This document shows, piece after piece, positions 38,740 through 47,927 of a stretch of DNA of 64,000 nucleotides. The stretch covers positions 1-64,000 of the forward strand of contig NZ_FQZX01000005.1 in assembly GCF_900142175.1 (NCBI RefSeq). The letters run 5' to 3'. Every line of letters starts with the position of its first letter. Positions within the stretch are counted from its first letter, which is position 1. Made by a program: the position numbers and the translations under genes. This stretch comes from Maribacter aquivivus (lineage in GTDB: Bacteria; Bacteroidota; Bacteroidia; Flavobacteriales; Flavobacteriaceae). The notes under the pieces were generated by a model that was not told where the DNA came from, did no database searches, and was given only the letters and a program-made list of their open reading frames with translations.

Positions 38740-40035
38740 TTAGAACAATGTCTCTTGTAACCATAACCTTTGATATTTACCTGCAGCGTCATACCTTTCA
38801 GCTTGACCTTTAATATTAAATTTTCGGTTTCTGGGATCATTACCTACTCCGCTAGCGTACATCCAATTTCCCCAATTGCTGTGCACATCATAGTCAATCA
38901 ACATACTTTCAAAATAAGCAGCACCAATTCGCCAATCTTGCTCTAGTTCTTTAGACCAAAAACTAGCCACATTTTGTCTGCCTCTATTGCTCATCCATCC
39001 GGTTTCTAATAGTTCTTTCATGTTGGCATTTACAAAGGGTTCTTTAGTTAAACCATTGATCCAAGTGTGTTTATCTTTTTCATTGGTTTTTGGATTATAA
39101 GTACTAATTAGAATACCGCCCAACTTAAAAATTGCATCCTGGTGTTTTAGTGAAACATATTTAAAGTAATCTCTCCAAATCAATTCAAAAATTAACCAAT
39201 AGGTATCTTGATTTTTAATTATTTCACGCTCGAACTTTTTAATTTCCCAGTAAATTGTTCTTGGCGAGATACTGCCATTTGCTAGCCAAGCAGATAATTT
39301 AGAACTGTAATCTATACCAATTAATCCGTTTCTGGTTTTCTTATAGAACCCTAGTTTTTTGGTTTCCCAAAAGTAATTTTGAACTCTCTTGATCGCCTCT
39401 AATTCTCCGCCTTCAAAAGGAAAAGCACTATTTACATGTGTAGAGAAATTAGTGAGTCCAAGTTCTTTTAATGAGGGTATTTCAGTTTTATTAAGCACTA
39501 AATTTTCATCAGGTAATTTAGGTGGTAGTTCGGCAATAGGTCTTACATGGCAAATCTCTTCACACTTTTTTCTGAAGTTTGTAAAAATATCTGGTATAGA
39601 TTTAAAGTCATCAAAAGGTATGTCATTTGGGTGATATAAAAATTGATCATACACCTCATTGAATTTGACATCAGAAGGTACTTTTTTCTTTATGTCATTC
39701 AGTATCAAAAGCTCATCTCTTGTCCATTCTTTTTGCAAGAAGACAGTATCAATTGTATGATTCTCTATTAGGTTAGATAGGTAATCTGCCGAATTACCTT
39801 GGTAAACAAAAAGTGGGATATTTAGTTGTTCAAGTTCTTCTTTTAGGTGCTGTACAGTTTCTAATAGAAATTTTGCCCTGTACTTTTCTGTTCTTTTGAA
39901 TCCGAATTCATCAGTTTCAAAGAAAGAAGATTCAAAACAATAGAAGCCTATAACCTTATGGCCTTTCATAGCTTTAACAAGCGATGAATTATCACGAACC
40001 CGTAAGTCGTTTCTAAACCAGATTAAATTATTCAT
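38740..40035 (-). CDS. Cryptochrome DASH
   Basis: 431 residues. The N-terminal antenna domain begins NNLIWFRNDLRVRDNSSLVK. The FAD-binding domain has TRNGLIGIDYSSKLSAWLAN, IFELIWRDYFKYVSLKH, GWMSNRGRQNVASFWSKE and DYDVHSNWGNWMYASGVGND, the pattern of DASH cryptochromes. Family members bind FAD and methenyltetrahydrofolate and repair cyclobutane dimers in single-stranded DNA, with possible signalling roles. Its ATG lies inside the last 8 bases of the DUF2256 gene, so the two are coupled. Confidence 0.93.
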   Translation of the reverse strand: MNNLIWFRNDLRVRDNSSLVKAMKGHKVIGFYCFESSFFETDEFGFKRTEKYRAKFLLETVQHLKEELEQLNIPLFVYQGNSADYLSNLIENHTIDTVFLQKEWTRDELLILNDIKKKVPSDVKFNEVYDQFLYHPNDIPFDDFKSIPDIFTNFRKKCEEICHVRPIAELPPKLPDENLVLNKTEIPSLKELGLTNFSTHVNSAFPFEGGELEAIKRVQNYFWETKKLGFYKKTRNGLIGIDYSSKLSAWLANGSISPRTIYWEIKKFEREIIKNQDTYWLIFELIWRDYFKYVSLKHQDAIFKLGGILISTYNPKTNEKDKHTWINGLTKEPFVNANMKELLETGWMSNRGRQNVASFWSKELEQDWRIGAAYFESMLIDYDVHSNWGNWMYASGVGNDPRNRKFNIKGQAERYDAAGKYQRLWLQETLF

Positions 40036-40183
40036 GAATTTCGGTTTTCAATTTATTACGTCTACATTTCTCTCCGCAGTACTTTACATCGTCCCAATTA
40101 CGTTCCCATTTTTTGCGCCACGAAAATGGTTTACTGCAAGTAGCGCAAATTTTTGTTTGTAGATTTACTTTTTTATGTGCCAC
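40028..40183 (-). CDS. DUF2256 family small zinc-ribbon-like protein
   Basis: 51 residues from a GTG start at 40183, which shares one base with the TAG of the flavin reductase gene (TAGTG). The product contains KICATCSKPFSWRKKWERNW and VKYCGEKCRR, so two CxxC-type pairs (Cys13/16 and Cys36/40) form a likely zinc site. DUF2256 genes are often beside photolyase/cryptochrome genes, and that holds here: its last 8 bases overlap the DASH start. The molecular role is unknown. Confidence 0.88.
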   Translation of the reverse strand: MAHKKVNLQTKICATCSKPFSWRKKWERNWDDVKYCGEKCRRNKLKTEIHE

Positions 40184-40818
40184 TATAATATAAGTTTACT
40201 GGGTTCGTCTGGTTTTGCATAAGCAAATCGTGCTAAAAGTTGAGGTAGGGCATAAGCATCTAAGCCATTGATGGTAACAGTATTTACTTTATCTAACTGC
40301 AACCAACCGTCATCGTGTAAAATCTCATCCGGTATATAAACATGTTCAATAGCACCAATTATTAATAGACAACCATTCTCTTTAATTTCATATTCGTTTA
40401 CATAGCTGCAACCCAATTTAATAGCGCTTTCTTTTACGTACGGAGCTTGAAAATTATCTAAATAAGATTCGGTTAAATTGGTTTTTGAAAACTCTGAAAT
40501 ATCTTCGTCATAACTAGCTGCAGAATGGTGTGCATCTTTAATAATAGCTTCGTTAACCTGGTTGACCGTGAAGAATCCACTTTCTTTAAAGTTGGCATAG
40601 GTATTTCTTTTAACGGTTAATGGTCTAAGAATAAACCCCAGCATAGGTGGTGTACTGCCAATATGAATCACAGAATTGAAAATTGCCAAATTACTAATGC
40701 CGCTACCAGATTTAGAACCTAATAGGTTGGCAGATTTATAACCAGTGCAACTATTAATTAAATGAGCTCTGTATCTACTAGGCATTTTACCTAGTTCTTC
40801 TTTACTAAAATGTTTCAA
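40183..40818 (-). CDS. Flavin reductase family (FMN-binding split-barrel) protein
   Basis: 211 residues from a TTG start at 40818, giving MKHFSKEELGKMPSRYRAHL. The frame can be extended to another TTG at 40839, but that codon lies in the -7 box; the first ATG (codon 19 of the long frame) would cut off the conserved start. The split-barrel core shows SGISNLAIFNSVIHIGSTPP, MLGFILRPLTVKRNTYANF and GFFTVNQVNE. Such proteins bind FMN and reduce or carry flavin. Being first in the photoreceptor operon, it may supply reduced flavin to the two cryptochromes; that is inference. Confidence 0.88.
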   Translation of the reverse strand: MKHFSKEELGKMPSRYRAHLINSCTGYKSANLLGSKSGSGISNLAIFNSVIHIGSTPPMLGFILRPLTVKRNTYANFKESGFFTVNQVNEAIIKDAHHSAASYDEDISEFSKTNLTESYLDNFQAPYVKESAIKLGCSYVNEYEIKENGCLLIIGAIEHVYIPDEILHDDGWLQLDKVNTVTINGLDAYALPQLLARFAYAKPDEPSKLIL

Positions 40819-40836
40819 GATGTGTATTTTGTTTAA

Positions 40837-40844
40837 CAAAAATA
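40837..40844 (-). promoter_or_regulatory. Putative -7 box of the photoreceptor operon
   Basis: TATTTTTG on the minus strand, centred about 23 bases above the TTG at 40818. Transcription starting near 40830 would give a leader of about 12 bases. This supports the TTG at 40818 over the one at 40839. Confidence 0.5.
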
Positions 40845-40971
40845 ATTAAAAATTAAACAGATATGAGCTCAATAAAGAAAATGATTAGTTTAGTTTATCA
40901 CTTTATACAGGAAATGAAGGCATTATTTCCTATTTTTAACATTCAATTAATGTTGGCTTAAAGCCTTAAAC

Positions 40972-42315
40972 ATGACCCAAGAAAAAAAGAACATTGCCAT
41001 TATTGGCTCAGGCCTTGTAGGATCTTTGCTTGCCATTTACCTGAAAAGATACGGACATCAAATAACGGTATTCGATAGAAGACCAGATATTAGAAATATA
41101 GAATTTTCTGGACGATCCATAAACCTTGCCATGAGCAATCGTGGGTGGAACGCTTTGAGGGCAGTTGGAATAGAAGACGAGATTAAAGAAATTGCCATAC
41201 CCTTAGACAAAAGGGCGATGCACGTAATAGGGAAGGAGCAATATTTTCAAAAATACGGTAAGGACGGTGAAGCTATTTGTTCTATTTCACGTGGCGTACT
41301 TAATAGGCGAATGATTGATTTGGCAGAAGAGAACGGAGTAGAGTTTCGTTTTGAAGAAAAAGTTTGGGATATAGACTTACCAGCTGCCAAAGTATTTACA
41401 GGTGATAGTGAAAAAGGGGAGTGGACAGAATACCCGTTTGATCTAGTATTTGGTTGTGACGGAGCATTTTCGCGCGTTCGTCATAAAATGCAAAGGCGTA
41501 GTAGATTTGATTATTCTCAAGATTTTATTGATGTTGGGTATAAAGAATTGACTATACCGGCAAATGCCGATGGTTCTCATAAATTAGATAAGAATTCTTT
41601 TCATATATGGCCGCGTGGTAAATTTATGTTTATCGCTATGCCAAATTTAGATGGCAGTTTTACCTGTACATTATTTATGCCCTTTGAAGGTGATGTTTCA
41701 TTTGATAATATAAAGACCAAAAAAGAAGCGGTACATTTTTTCAATACCTATTTCCCGAATGTTATGGATGATATAGAGAATCTTACAGAAGATTTCTTTA
41801 AGAATCCCACGAGCGCCATGGTAACGATGAAATGCTATCCTTGGACCTATTGGGACAAAGTAGCCCTTGTAGGCGACTCAGCGCATGCCGTAGTACCATT
41901 TTACGGACAAGGAATGAACGCTGGCTTTGAAGATATTTTCGTATTAGATGAAATTATAAAAGAATACGGAGATGATTGGGAACGTATTTTTTCTACATAT
42001 CAAGAAAAACGCAAACCAAATGCAGATGCCATTGCGGAATTAAGCTATCGTAACTTTGTAGAGATGAGCAGCAAAACTGCTGACACCAATTTCTTGTTAC
42101 AGAAGAAAATAGAGAAGCACTTTTCGGCAAAGCATCCAGAAAAATGGATTCCCGCTTACAGCAGAGTAACATTCTCAAATAGACCGTATGCAGAAGCATT
42201 GGCAGAAGGCGATGCACAAGAAGATATTATGAGAGAGGTTATGAAACTTCCAAATATAGCGGAGAAATGGGATAGTGAAGAAGTTGAAAAACTAATGCTA
42301 AAGCTTATAGGGTAA
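40972..42315 (+). CDS. kmo: Kynurenine 3-monooxygenase
   Basis: 447 residues of the FAD-dependent aromatic hydroxylase family. The dinucleotide-binding motif GSGLVGSLLAIYLKRYGH is at residues ~12-29. DLVFGCDGAFSRVRHKM is the DG motif, and ALVGDSAHAVVPFYGQGMNA binds the FAD ribityl chain and pyrophosphate. GRSINLAMSNRGWNALR and FDYSQDFIDVGYKEL are typical for kynurenine monooxygenases. The enzyme turns kynurenine into 3-hydroxykynurenine using NADPH and O2; the kynureninase at 12677-13945 would act next. It is a single plus-strand gene, divergent from the photoreceptor operon with 153 bases between starts. Confidence 0.96.
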   Translation: MTQEKKNIAIIGSGLVGSLLAIYLKRYGHQITVFDRRPDIRNIEFSGRSINLAMSNRGWNALRAVGIEDEIKEIAIPLDKRAMHVIGKEQYFQKYGKDGEAICSISRGVLNRRMIDLAEENGVEFRFEEKVWDIDLPAAKVFTGDSEKGEWTEYPFDLVFGCDGAFSRVRHKMQRRSRFDYSQDFIDVGYKELTIPANADGSHKLDKNSFHIWPRGKFMFIAMPNLDGSFTCTLFMPFEGDVSFDNIKTKKEAVHFFNTYFPNVMDDIENLTEDFFKNPTSAMVTMKCYPWTYWDKVALVGDSAHAVVPFYGQGMNAGFEDIFVLDEIIKEYGDDWERIFSTYQEKRKPNADAIAELSYRNFVEMSSKTADTNFLLQKKIEKHFSAKHPEKWIPAYSRVTFSNRPYAEALAEGDAQEDIMREVMKLPNIAEKWDSEEVEKLMLKLIG

Positions 42316-42729
42316 TTACTTATTATACCTCATTTCACTTTTACGCATAGGCATACTATCTATTAAATTAAACAATTGTTCTAGATTAAATGGGTATAAG
42401 GCTTTAGATTTAATTCCGCCATCTTTTCCTATTAAAATGTAACCGTCGTTGGTCTTTGGCAATATATCTGATTTTTTTATATCAGTAGCTTTTCTATTGA
42501 CGCTATAAAATACATTGTCTTTGTAAACGAAAACAAGAATATCTCTTTCCGTAAATTTAGAAGTATTATTATCGATGATTTGTAGGGCAGATTTCACATC
42601 GGCAGTATTAGTATCGTTTTCATAAAGAATTACAATTCTATTTTTCCATGTATAGTTAGATAAATCTTGAGCTGCCATATTAAAACTATGCATTATAATA
42701 AAAATGAAAATGATTCTTAGAGATTTCAT
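42316..42729 (-). CDS. DUF4174 domain exported protein
   Basis: 137 residues from the ATG at 42729; six upstream codons (MFTFIT) are less likely. The signal peptide is MKSLRIIFIFIIMHSFNMAA. DUF4174 features are WKNRIVILYENDTN, FTERDILVFVYKDN and NDGYILIGKDGGIKSKALYP, a thioredoxin-fold-like pattern without redox cysteines. The role is unknown. It abuts the kmo stop tail to tail with no gap. Confidence 0.8.
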   Translation of the reverse strand: MKSLRIIFIFIIMHSFNMAAQDLSNYTWKNRIVILYENDTNTADVKSALQIIDNNTSKFTERDILVFVYKDNVFYSVNRKATDIKKSDILPKTNDGYILIGKDGGIKSKALYPFNLEQLFNLIDSMPMRKSEMRYNK

Positions 42730-42744
42730 AGTTATGAATGTAAA

Positions 42745-42777
42745 CAAAAAAAGCCATCTTTAAAAGATGGCTTTTTT
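42745..42777 (-). terminator. Intrinsic terminator of the Nif3-DUF164 operon
   Basis: AAGCCATCTT (42751-42760) pairs with AAGATGGCTT (42763-42772), with A and T runs on both sides. It lies just after the DUF164 stop on the minus strand and just above the DUF4174 gene. Confidence 0.88.
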
Positions 42778-42799
42778 AATATATGTAAGATGTTTGCTA

Positions 42800-43579
42800 T
42801 TATAGTTTAGCGAACATTTTTTGCATTTTTTCGCTTTCTTCTTCAGCTAACGTTGGGTCAACTAAAATACGACCACTATGCTCATCTGTAATTATCTTCT
42901 TTCTTGAAGCAATTTCAACTTGAACTTGAGGTGGAATAGTAAAGAAAGAACCACCAGAAGCACCTCTTTCAATTGGCACAACAGCTAAACCATTCTTAAC
43001 ATTGTTGCGAATACGTGCATATGCCTTTACCAAACGCTCTTCAATTTTATCTTGAAATTTGATAGACTCTTCTAACAACGCTTTTTCTTCTTTCTCTGTT
43101 TCAGCAAGAATAGCGTTCAATTCGCTTTTCTTATGCTTAAGGTGAGCTTCACGTTCAGATAAACGTTCTTTAGTTTCAGAAATAACCGCTTTCTTCTGAT
43201 CAATTTGAGCTTTGAATTCTTTTATATTCTTTTCAGCTAATTGAATTTCCAATTCTTGAAACTCCAATTCTTTACTAATCGAATTAAATTCTCTACTGTT
43301 ACGAACATTTTTTTGTTGCTCGCCGTATTTTTTAATTAAAGTCTTTGCTTCTTCAATAAGGTTCTTCTTAGCACCGATTTCAAAATTGATATTTTCTAAA
43401 TCAGATTTAAGTTTATCCATTCTCGTTTTTAGGCCAAGGACTTCATCTTCCAAATCTTCTACTTCTAAAGGAAGTTCACCACGAACATTCCTTATTTCAT
43501 CAACCCTAGAATCAATTAATTGCAAATCATATAATGCTCTTAACTTTGCTTCTACAGATGAATCTTCTTTTTTTGCCAT
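42800..43579 (-). CDS. DUF164/zinc-ribbon-type coiled-coil protein lacking its zinc ligands
   Basis: 259 residues. A long coiled coil fills residues ~8-185 (ALYDLQLIDSRVDEIRNVRG onward). The C-terminal segment is homologous to the C4 zinc ribbon of this family, but the usual CGGC and CEHCG pairs read GASGGSFF and ITDEHSGRIL. There is no cysteine anywhere in the protein. Relatives with the ribbon are thought to bind nucleic acid or act in ribosome/envelope-related steps; the role is unsettled. It begins one base after the Nif3-like gene, a pairing common in bacteria. Confidence 0.9.
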   Translation of the reverse strand: MAKKEDSSVEAKLRALYDLQLIDSRVDEIRNVRGELPLEVEDLEDEVLGLKTRMDKLKSDLENINFEIGAKKNLIEEAKTLIKKYGEQQKNVRNSREFNSISKELEFQELEIQLAEKNIKEFKAQIDQKKAVISETKERLSEREAHLKHKKSELNAILAETEKEEKALLEESIKFQDKIEERLVKAYARIRNNVKNGLAVVPIERGASGGSFFTIPPQVQVEIASRKKIITDEHSGRILVDPTLAEEESEKMQKMFAKL

Positions 43580-43580
43580 A

Positions 43581-44675
43581 TTAAAAATAATTGATGGGAT
43601 TTGTTATACTTTCCGATAAATGGATTGCAAAATTAGGAATTTTTTTCGTAAGATAATCAACTAAAAGGTTTTTTGTAAACTGCTCAGTTTCAAAGTGTCC
43701 TATATCTGCCAAAACTATTTGGTTTTCAGCCTCGTAAAATTGGTGGTATTTAAGGTCTGCGGTAACAAATACGTCTACTCCGGCAGCTTTTGCCGCGCCA
43801 ATGGCAAATGAACCACTGCCGCCAAGTACTGCTACTTTTTTAATTGGTTTATTTAAAAAATTAGAGTGTCGTACCAGTTTAGCATTCATTTTAAGCTTTA
43901 AATGGTTCAAAAACGCTGTTTCTGAAAGCTCTTTATCCAATTCGCCCACCATACCCATACCAATATATTGGTTGGTGTTTTCTATAGTTTGTATGTCATA
44001 AGCTACTTCTTCATATGGGTGAGAAGACAACAAAGCGTTAACTACAGCAGATTGTTCGTTCTTGCCAAATACGCAGGTAAGCATTATTTCATTTTCTGTA
44101 TGTGTAGTGCCAATACTTCCCTTCGTAGGGTTCGCATCTGCATTCGCTTTATAAGTGCCACTACCTTCAACAGTAAAACTACAATCAGAATAATTGCCGA
44201 TATCACCTGCACCCGCAGCAAAAAGGGCATTTTTAACTTCTTCTAGATTATCGTTAGGTATATAGGTGGTCAATTTTTTAATCGTATTTTTTTGAGGAAT
44301 CAATATCTGGGTGTTCAATAAACCTAAAACCTCACAGATTTTAGCATTAACACCATGTCGAGCGTTGTCAAGAGCCGTATGGTTAGAATATATGGCAATG
44401 TCGTTTTTAATCGCTTTAATAACCACGCGTTCCACATAATTTTTACCAGTAATTTTTTTTAATCCTCCAAAAATAATAGGGTGAAAGCTTATAATTAAAT
44501 TACATTTTTTAGCAATGGCTTCATCGACAACATTTTCTAAAGTATCAAGGGTGACAAGTACTCCGCTGACTTCTGCAGAGGCGTTGCCAACTAACAATCC
44601 TACATTGTCAAAATCTTCGGCATAGCTTAAAGGAGCAAAGTCCTCTAATATTTTGGTGATGTCTTTTACAGTCAT
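43581..44675 (-). CDS. Nif3-like dinuclear metal centre protein (GTP cyclohydrolase 1 type 2 homologue)
   Basis: 364 residues from MTVKDITKILEDFAPLSYAE at 44675; the longer frame to 44699 would start in the promoter. Metal-binding motifs include ISFHPIIFGG (His), YSNHTALDNARHGVN and the C-terminal LADIGHFETEQF. An inserted ~120-residue PII-like domain (TTYIPNDNLEEVKNALFAAG) marks the long version of the family. Members form ring-shaped hexamers; the reaction is unproven. It is translated just ahead of the DUF164 gene. Confidence 0.9.
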   Translation of the reverse strand: MTVKDITKILEDFAPLSYAEDFDNVGLLVGNASAEVSGVLVTLDTLENVVDEAIAKKCNLIISFHPIIFGGLKKITGKNYVERVVIKAIKNDIAIYSNHTALDNARHGVNAKICEVLGLLNTQILIPQKNTIKKLTTYIPNDNLEEVKNALFAAGAGDIGNYSDCSFTVEGSGTYKANADANPTKGSIGTTHTENEIMLTCVFGKNEQSAVVNALLSSHPYEEVAYDIQTIENTNQYIGMGMVGELDKELSETAFLNHLKLKMNAKLVRHSNFLNKPIKKVAVLGGSGSFAIGAAKAAGVDVFVTADLKYHQFYEAENQIVLADIGHFETEQFTKNLLVDYLTKKIPNFAIHLSESITNPINYF

Positions 44676-44696
44676 TTTATTGAAAAATAAGATATT

Positions 44697-44704
44697 CAAA
44701 GATA
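44697..44704 (-). promoter_or_regulatory. Putative -7 box of the Nif3-DUF164 operon
   Basis: TATCTTTG on the minus strand matches TAnnTTTG and lies 22 bases above the ATG at 44675, leaving a leader of roughly 15 bases. It overlaps the alternative start at 44699. Confidence 0.5.
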
Positions 44705-44725
44705 AATTATTATAATTTCGTTCTG

Positions 44726-45727
44726 ATGCAGGTGTTACGAAAACTTCTTTTTCCTATTTCATTGATCTACGGCTTAATCGTGTTTCTTAGAAATCGCCTG
44801 TACGATATGGGTATTTTTTCTTCAAAATCGTTTTCGACAAAAACAATTTGTGTTGGTAATTTAAGTGTAGGCGGAACAGGAAAAACACCTATGATAGAGT
44901 TATTGGTGCGTTCTCTTGGTCAAGACTTTCAAGTAGCAATACTAAGTAGAGGTTACAAAAGAAAATCTGAAGGATTCTTACTTTCTAACGATGACAGCAG
45001 TGTAGAAGATTTAGGAGATGAGCCTTTTCAATTAAAAACTAAATTCCCTGAAATTACAGTAGCGGTCGATGCCGATAGAAGAAATGGGATTAGTCAGCTT
45101 GAAAATATAATAAAGCCGGAAGTAATTTTATTAGACGATGCTTTTCAGCATAGAAAAGTGAAGCCAGATTTTTCAATTCTATTAACTGCATATGATAATT
45201 TGTATGTGAATGATTGGTATTTGCCAACGGGTAACTTGCGAGATTCTAAAAGAGAGGCAAGTCGTGCAAATGTTATAGTAGTTACTAAATGTCCGTCAGA
45301 TATATCCAAACAAGACAGAGCGGCAATAGCGGTAAAAATGAATCTTGCGGCTGATCAAAAGCTATTGTTTAGTTTTTTGATGTATAATACTAATTTAAAA
45401 GGCACTGAGGTAACTTTAGATTCGTTAAAAAGGAAAAAGGTAACATTGGTGACAGGTATTGCGAATCCTGCGCCATTAGAGAAATATTTACATTCAGAAG
45501 GACTCACTTTTGAACACTTAAAATATAACGATCACCATTTTTTTTCTGATCAAGAGATTGCAATATTAAGAGAAAAGGAATGTGTTCTAACCACAGAAAA
45601 AGATTATGTACGTTTACAATCTAAGCTACCTAAGTTGCACTATATAGAAGTTAAGCATGAGTTTTTAGAAGATGGTAAAGCTATTTTAGAAGCAGCGTTA
45701 AAACAGTTTATGACAAAGACTTCTTAG
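44726..45727 (+). CDS. lpxK: Tetraacyldisaccharide 4'-kinase (lipid A synthesis)
   Basis: 333 residues. An N-terminal hydrophobic segment (KLLFPISLIYGLIVFLRN) anchors it at the inner membrane. The P-loop is VGNLSVGGTGKTPMIELLV (~residues 45-63), followed by AILSRGYKRKSEGF and VILLDDAFQHRKVKPDFSI, standard LpxK motifs. It phosphorylates the 4' position of the disaccharide lipid A precursor. Its last 20 bases overlap the convergent histidine kinase gene. Confidence 0.95.
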   Translation: MQVLRKLLFPISLIYGLIVFLRNRLYDMGIFSSKSFSTKTICVGNLSVGGTGKTPMIELLVRSLGQDFQVAILSRGYKRKSEGFLLSNDDSSVEDLGDEPFQLKTKFPEITVAVDADRRNGISQLENIIKPEVILLDDAFQHRKVKPDFSILLTAYDNLYVNDWYLPTGNLRDSKREASRANVIVVTKCPSDISKQDRAAIAVKMNLAADQKLLFSFLMYNTNLKGTEVTLDSLKRKKVTLVTGIANPAPLEKYLHSEGLTFEHLKYNDHHFFSDQEIAILREKECVLTTEKDYVRLQSKLPKLHYIEVKHEFLEDGKAILEAALKQFMTKTS

Positions 45728-47927
45728 GTCTTTTGTCAAAAATATTCTCACCTATCTTTTGGTAAAAAACTTCAGGCTTAAAGGGTTTAGTAACTACATC
45801 ATCACAACCTGCGGCGTAAAAACTCTCTAAACTATCATCTAATGAAATGGCTGTAAGTGCAATTATAGGAGTGTCTTGATTGAATTTTCTAATTTGAATG
45901 GTCGCTTCTTCACCACTAATACCAGGCATATGAATATCCATAAGTATAGCATCATATACATTCTCTTGAGCGGCTGTAACTGCTTCATGACCATTATTGG
46001 CAATATCACTGGTCATTTCTCTTTTAGAAAGCATCTTTTTGGTAATGACCTGGTTTATTTTGTTATCCTCAACAATTAGTAAATGCAGCCCTTTAAAATC
46101 ATAATCTTTAGGCGTAATTTCAAACGGAATGTCTTCGGTTGTGCTATCAATGCTCTTCATTTTAATTTCAAAGAAGAAAGAACTGCCTTCGCCTAATGCA
46201 CTCTCAAGCTCAATTTTACTTTCAAATAAGCTCAGTAGACTTTTTACAATAGTAAGACCTAGACCGGTACCACCATACTCACGGTTAATCTGAATAGAGC
46301 CTTGTTCAAATCCTTCAAAAATACTTTTTTGCTTCTCTTTTGAAATTCCAATACCATTATCTTTAACTTCAAAATAGATGGTAATATCATCATCGACTTT
46401 GTTCAATAATTTGGCAATAACCTTTACCTCACCACCTTTGGTGAATTTGATGGAGTTACCAATCAAATTCATAAATACTTGAGAGAGTTTTAGAGGGTCA
46501 CTCAGTAAATTACCTGGTATTTCAGAATCGTATTCTAAAACTAAGTTTGTCTTATTTGCCTTTGCACTTTGTCCTAAAGAATTAATAACTTCATTAATTA
46601 CCTTATTAAGGTTGAACTCCATGTTTAGGGGTTCTAATTTGTTCGCATCAATTTTGTTGATGTGTAAAATGTCATTAATAAAGTTAAGTAAGTAATCTCC
46701 AGAAAATTTTAGCGCTTTTAAATGTTCTTTTTGATGTTCTTCTGGGTTTTCTTCTAATAGAAGATGGGTTAAACCAGTAACAGCGTAAAGCGGAGTTCTA
46801 AGTTCGTGACTAACTGTAGAAAGGAAATTTGTTTTCGCTTCCATTGCTTGTACCGCGCCATCTCTAGCAATTTGTAGTTCTTTATTTTTAGTCTGTAAAA
46901 GATCGTTGGTTTTTAACTTTATCTGGTTATTTCTATACAGTGTAACTGCCAATAATGAAATAATAATTAAAAATGCAGAAGTTAAAATTGCCGTAAGTTC
47001 AGATCTGTTTTGAGACTCGGTAAGCTCTTCTATTTTTTTCTCTTGGCGTGCAATTTCTTCAGTCTTATAATCATCTCTGATCTTATCTGCTGTTTTGGCT
47101 TCAATTATATTTTTATCAATATTGAAAATAGAATCTTTTAATTGCACCAAATTTTGCGAGTTTACAAGAGACTTTTGGTATAAACCAAGTCTTTCATATA
47201 CAGAAGATAATAAGGTGTTTGAATTTTTAATGTCTTCTAAAAAACCGTTGGCAGTAGCAAGTGTTAGTGCGTTCTCACCATTTTTTGCAGCCTCAGATAA
47301 ATTATCGATTTTTAAATTTAACTCAGCAAGCGTTAGATACGCTTGGGTAGTAAGATATTCTTTTTCGTAAAGATCTGTGTTTACAATAAGTGAGTTTAAG
47401 TTTTTAGAGGCACTATCATATTTCTCTAAACTGAGATATACCTTTGCTTCGGTTAATAACAGATTGTTATAGAAATTACGGTCGTTATTTAATTGTTTAG
47501 CTTCATTGAGCATAAACAACGCTTGAAAGTTTCTGTTGCTTCTGTGTAAAAGAATAGCTTCAATATATTTGTGCATACCATCACCATAGGGGTATGCGAT
47601 ATCTTTTAATAGAACACTCGCGCGATCCCAGTAAAATTCAGTATCACCCTCTTTGTCAATCTTTAAGTAAAGTAGCGCTAATTCGTGTAAACTATCAATA
47701 AGACCTTTAATATCTTCACCTTTTTCAGCTTCATTTGCAGCTGTATTAAGTGTTTCAAGCGCAAGATCGATTTTATCTTGATTCTTAAATTTTCTTGCTT
47801 GATCAAAATAAGGCTGTATATCTGTTTTTTGTATTTGATCTTGTGAGAATAGGGCAGTGGTAGTCGCCAAAATTACAATGGGGACTAGTAAAATTTTAAG
47901 TGCTTTATTTAAAAATAAAATCTTCAA
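45708..47927 (-). CDS. Hybrid sensor histidine kinase with TPR sensor region and receiver domain
   Basis: 739 residues from a TTG start that overlaps the GAPDH stop (TTGA). Order: signal peptide to ~28; TPR-like helices ~35-270; membrane helix ~315-335 (LTAILTSAFLIIISLLAVTL); HisKA with the phospho-accepting His374 (FLSTVSHELRTPL); HATPase with LIGNSIKFTKGG, VKDNGIGISKE and GGTGLGLTIVKSLL; receiver domain ~615-735 with the phosphorylated Asp664 (ILMDIHMPG) and LTAISLDD / VTKPFKP. No separate output regulator is adjacent. Coupling to a glycolytic gene is unusual. Confidence 0.92.
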   Translation of the reverse strand: MKILFLNKALKILLVPIVILATTTALFSQDQIQKTDIQPYFDQARKFKNQDKIDLALETLNTAANEAEKGEDIKGLIDSLHELALLYLKIDKEGDTEFYWDRASVLLKDIAYPYGDGMHKYIEAILLHRSNRNFQALFMLNEAKQLNNDRNFYNNLLLTEAKVYLSLEKYDSASKNLNSLIVNTDLYEKEYLTTQAYLTLAELNLKIDNLSEAAKNGENALTLATANGFLEDIKNSNTLLSSVYERLGLYQKSLVNSQNLVQLKDSIFNIDKNIIEAKTADKIRDDYKTEEIARQEKKIEELTESQNRSELTAILTSAFLIIISLLAVTLYRNNQIKLKTNDLLQTKNKELQIARDGAVQAMEAKTNFLSTVSHELRTPLYAVTGLTHLLLEENPEEHQKEHLKALKFSGDYLLNFINDILHINKIDANKLEPLNMEFNLNKVINEVINSLGQSAKANKTNLVLEYDSEIPGNLLSDPLKLSQVFMNLIGNSIKFTKGGEVKVIAKLLNKVDDDITIYFEVKDNGIGISKEKQKSIFEGFEQGSIQINREYGGTGLGLTIVKSLLSLFESKIELESALGEGSSFFFEIKMKSIDSTTEDIPFEITPKDYDFKGLHLLIVEDNKINQVITKKMLSKREMTSDIANNGHEAVTAAQENVYDAILMDIHMPGISGEEATIQIRKFNQDTPIIALTAISLDDSLESFYAAGCDDVVTKPFKPEVFYQKIGENIFDKRPKKSLS

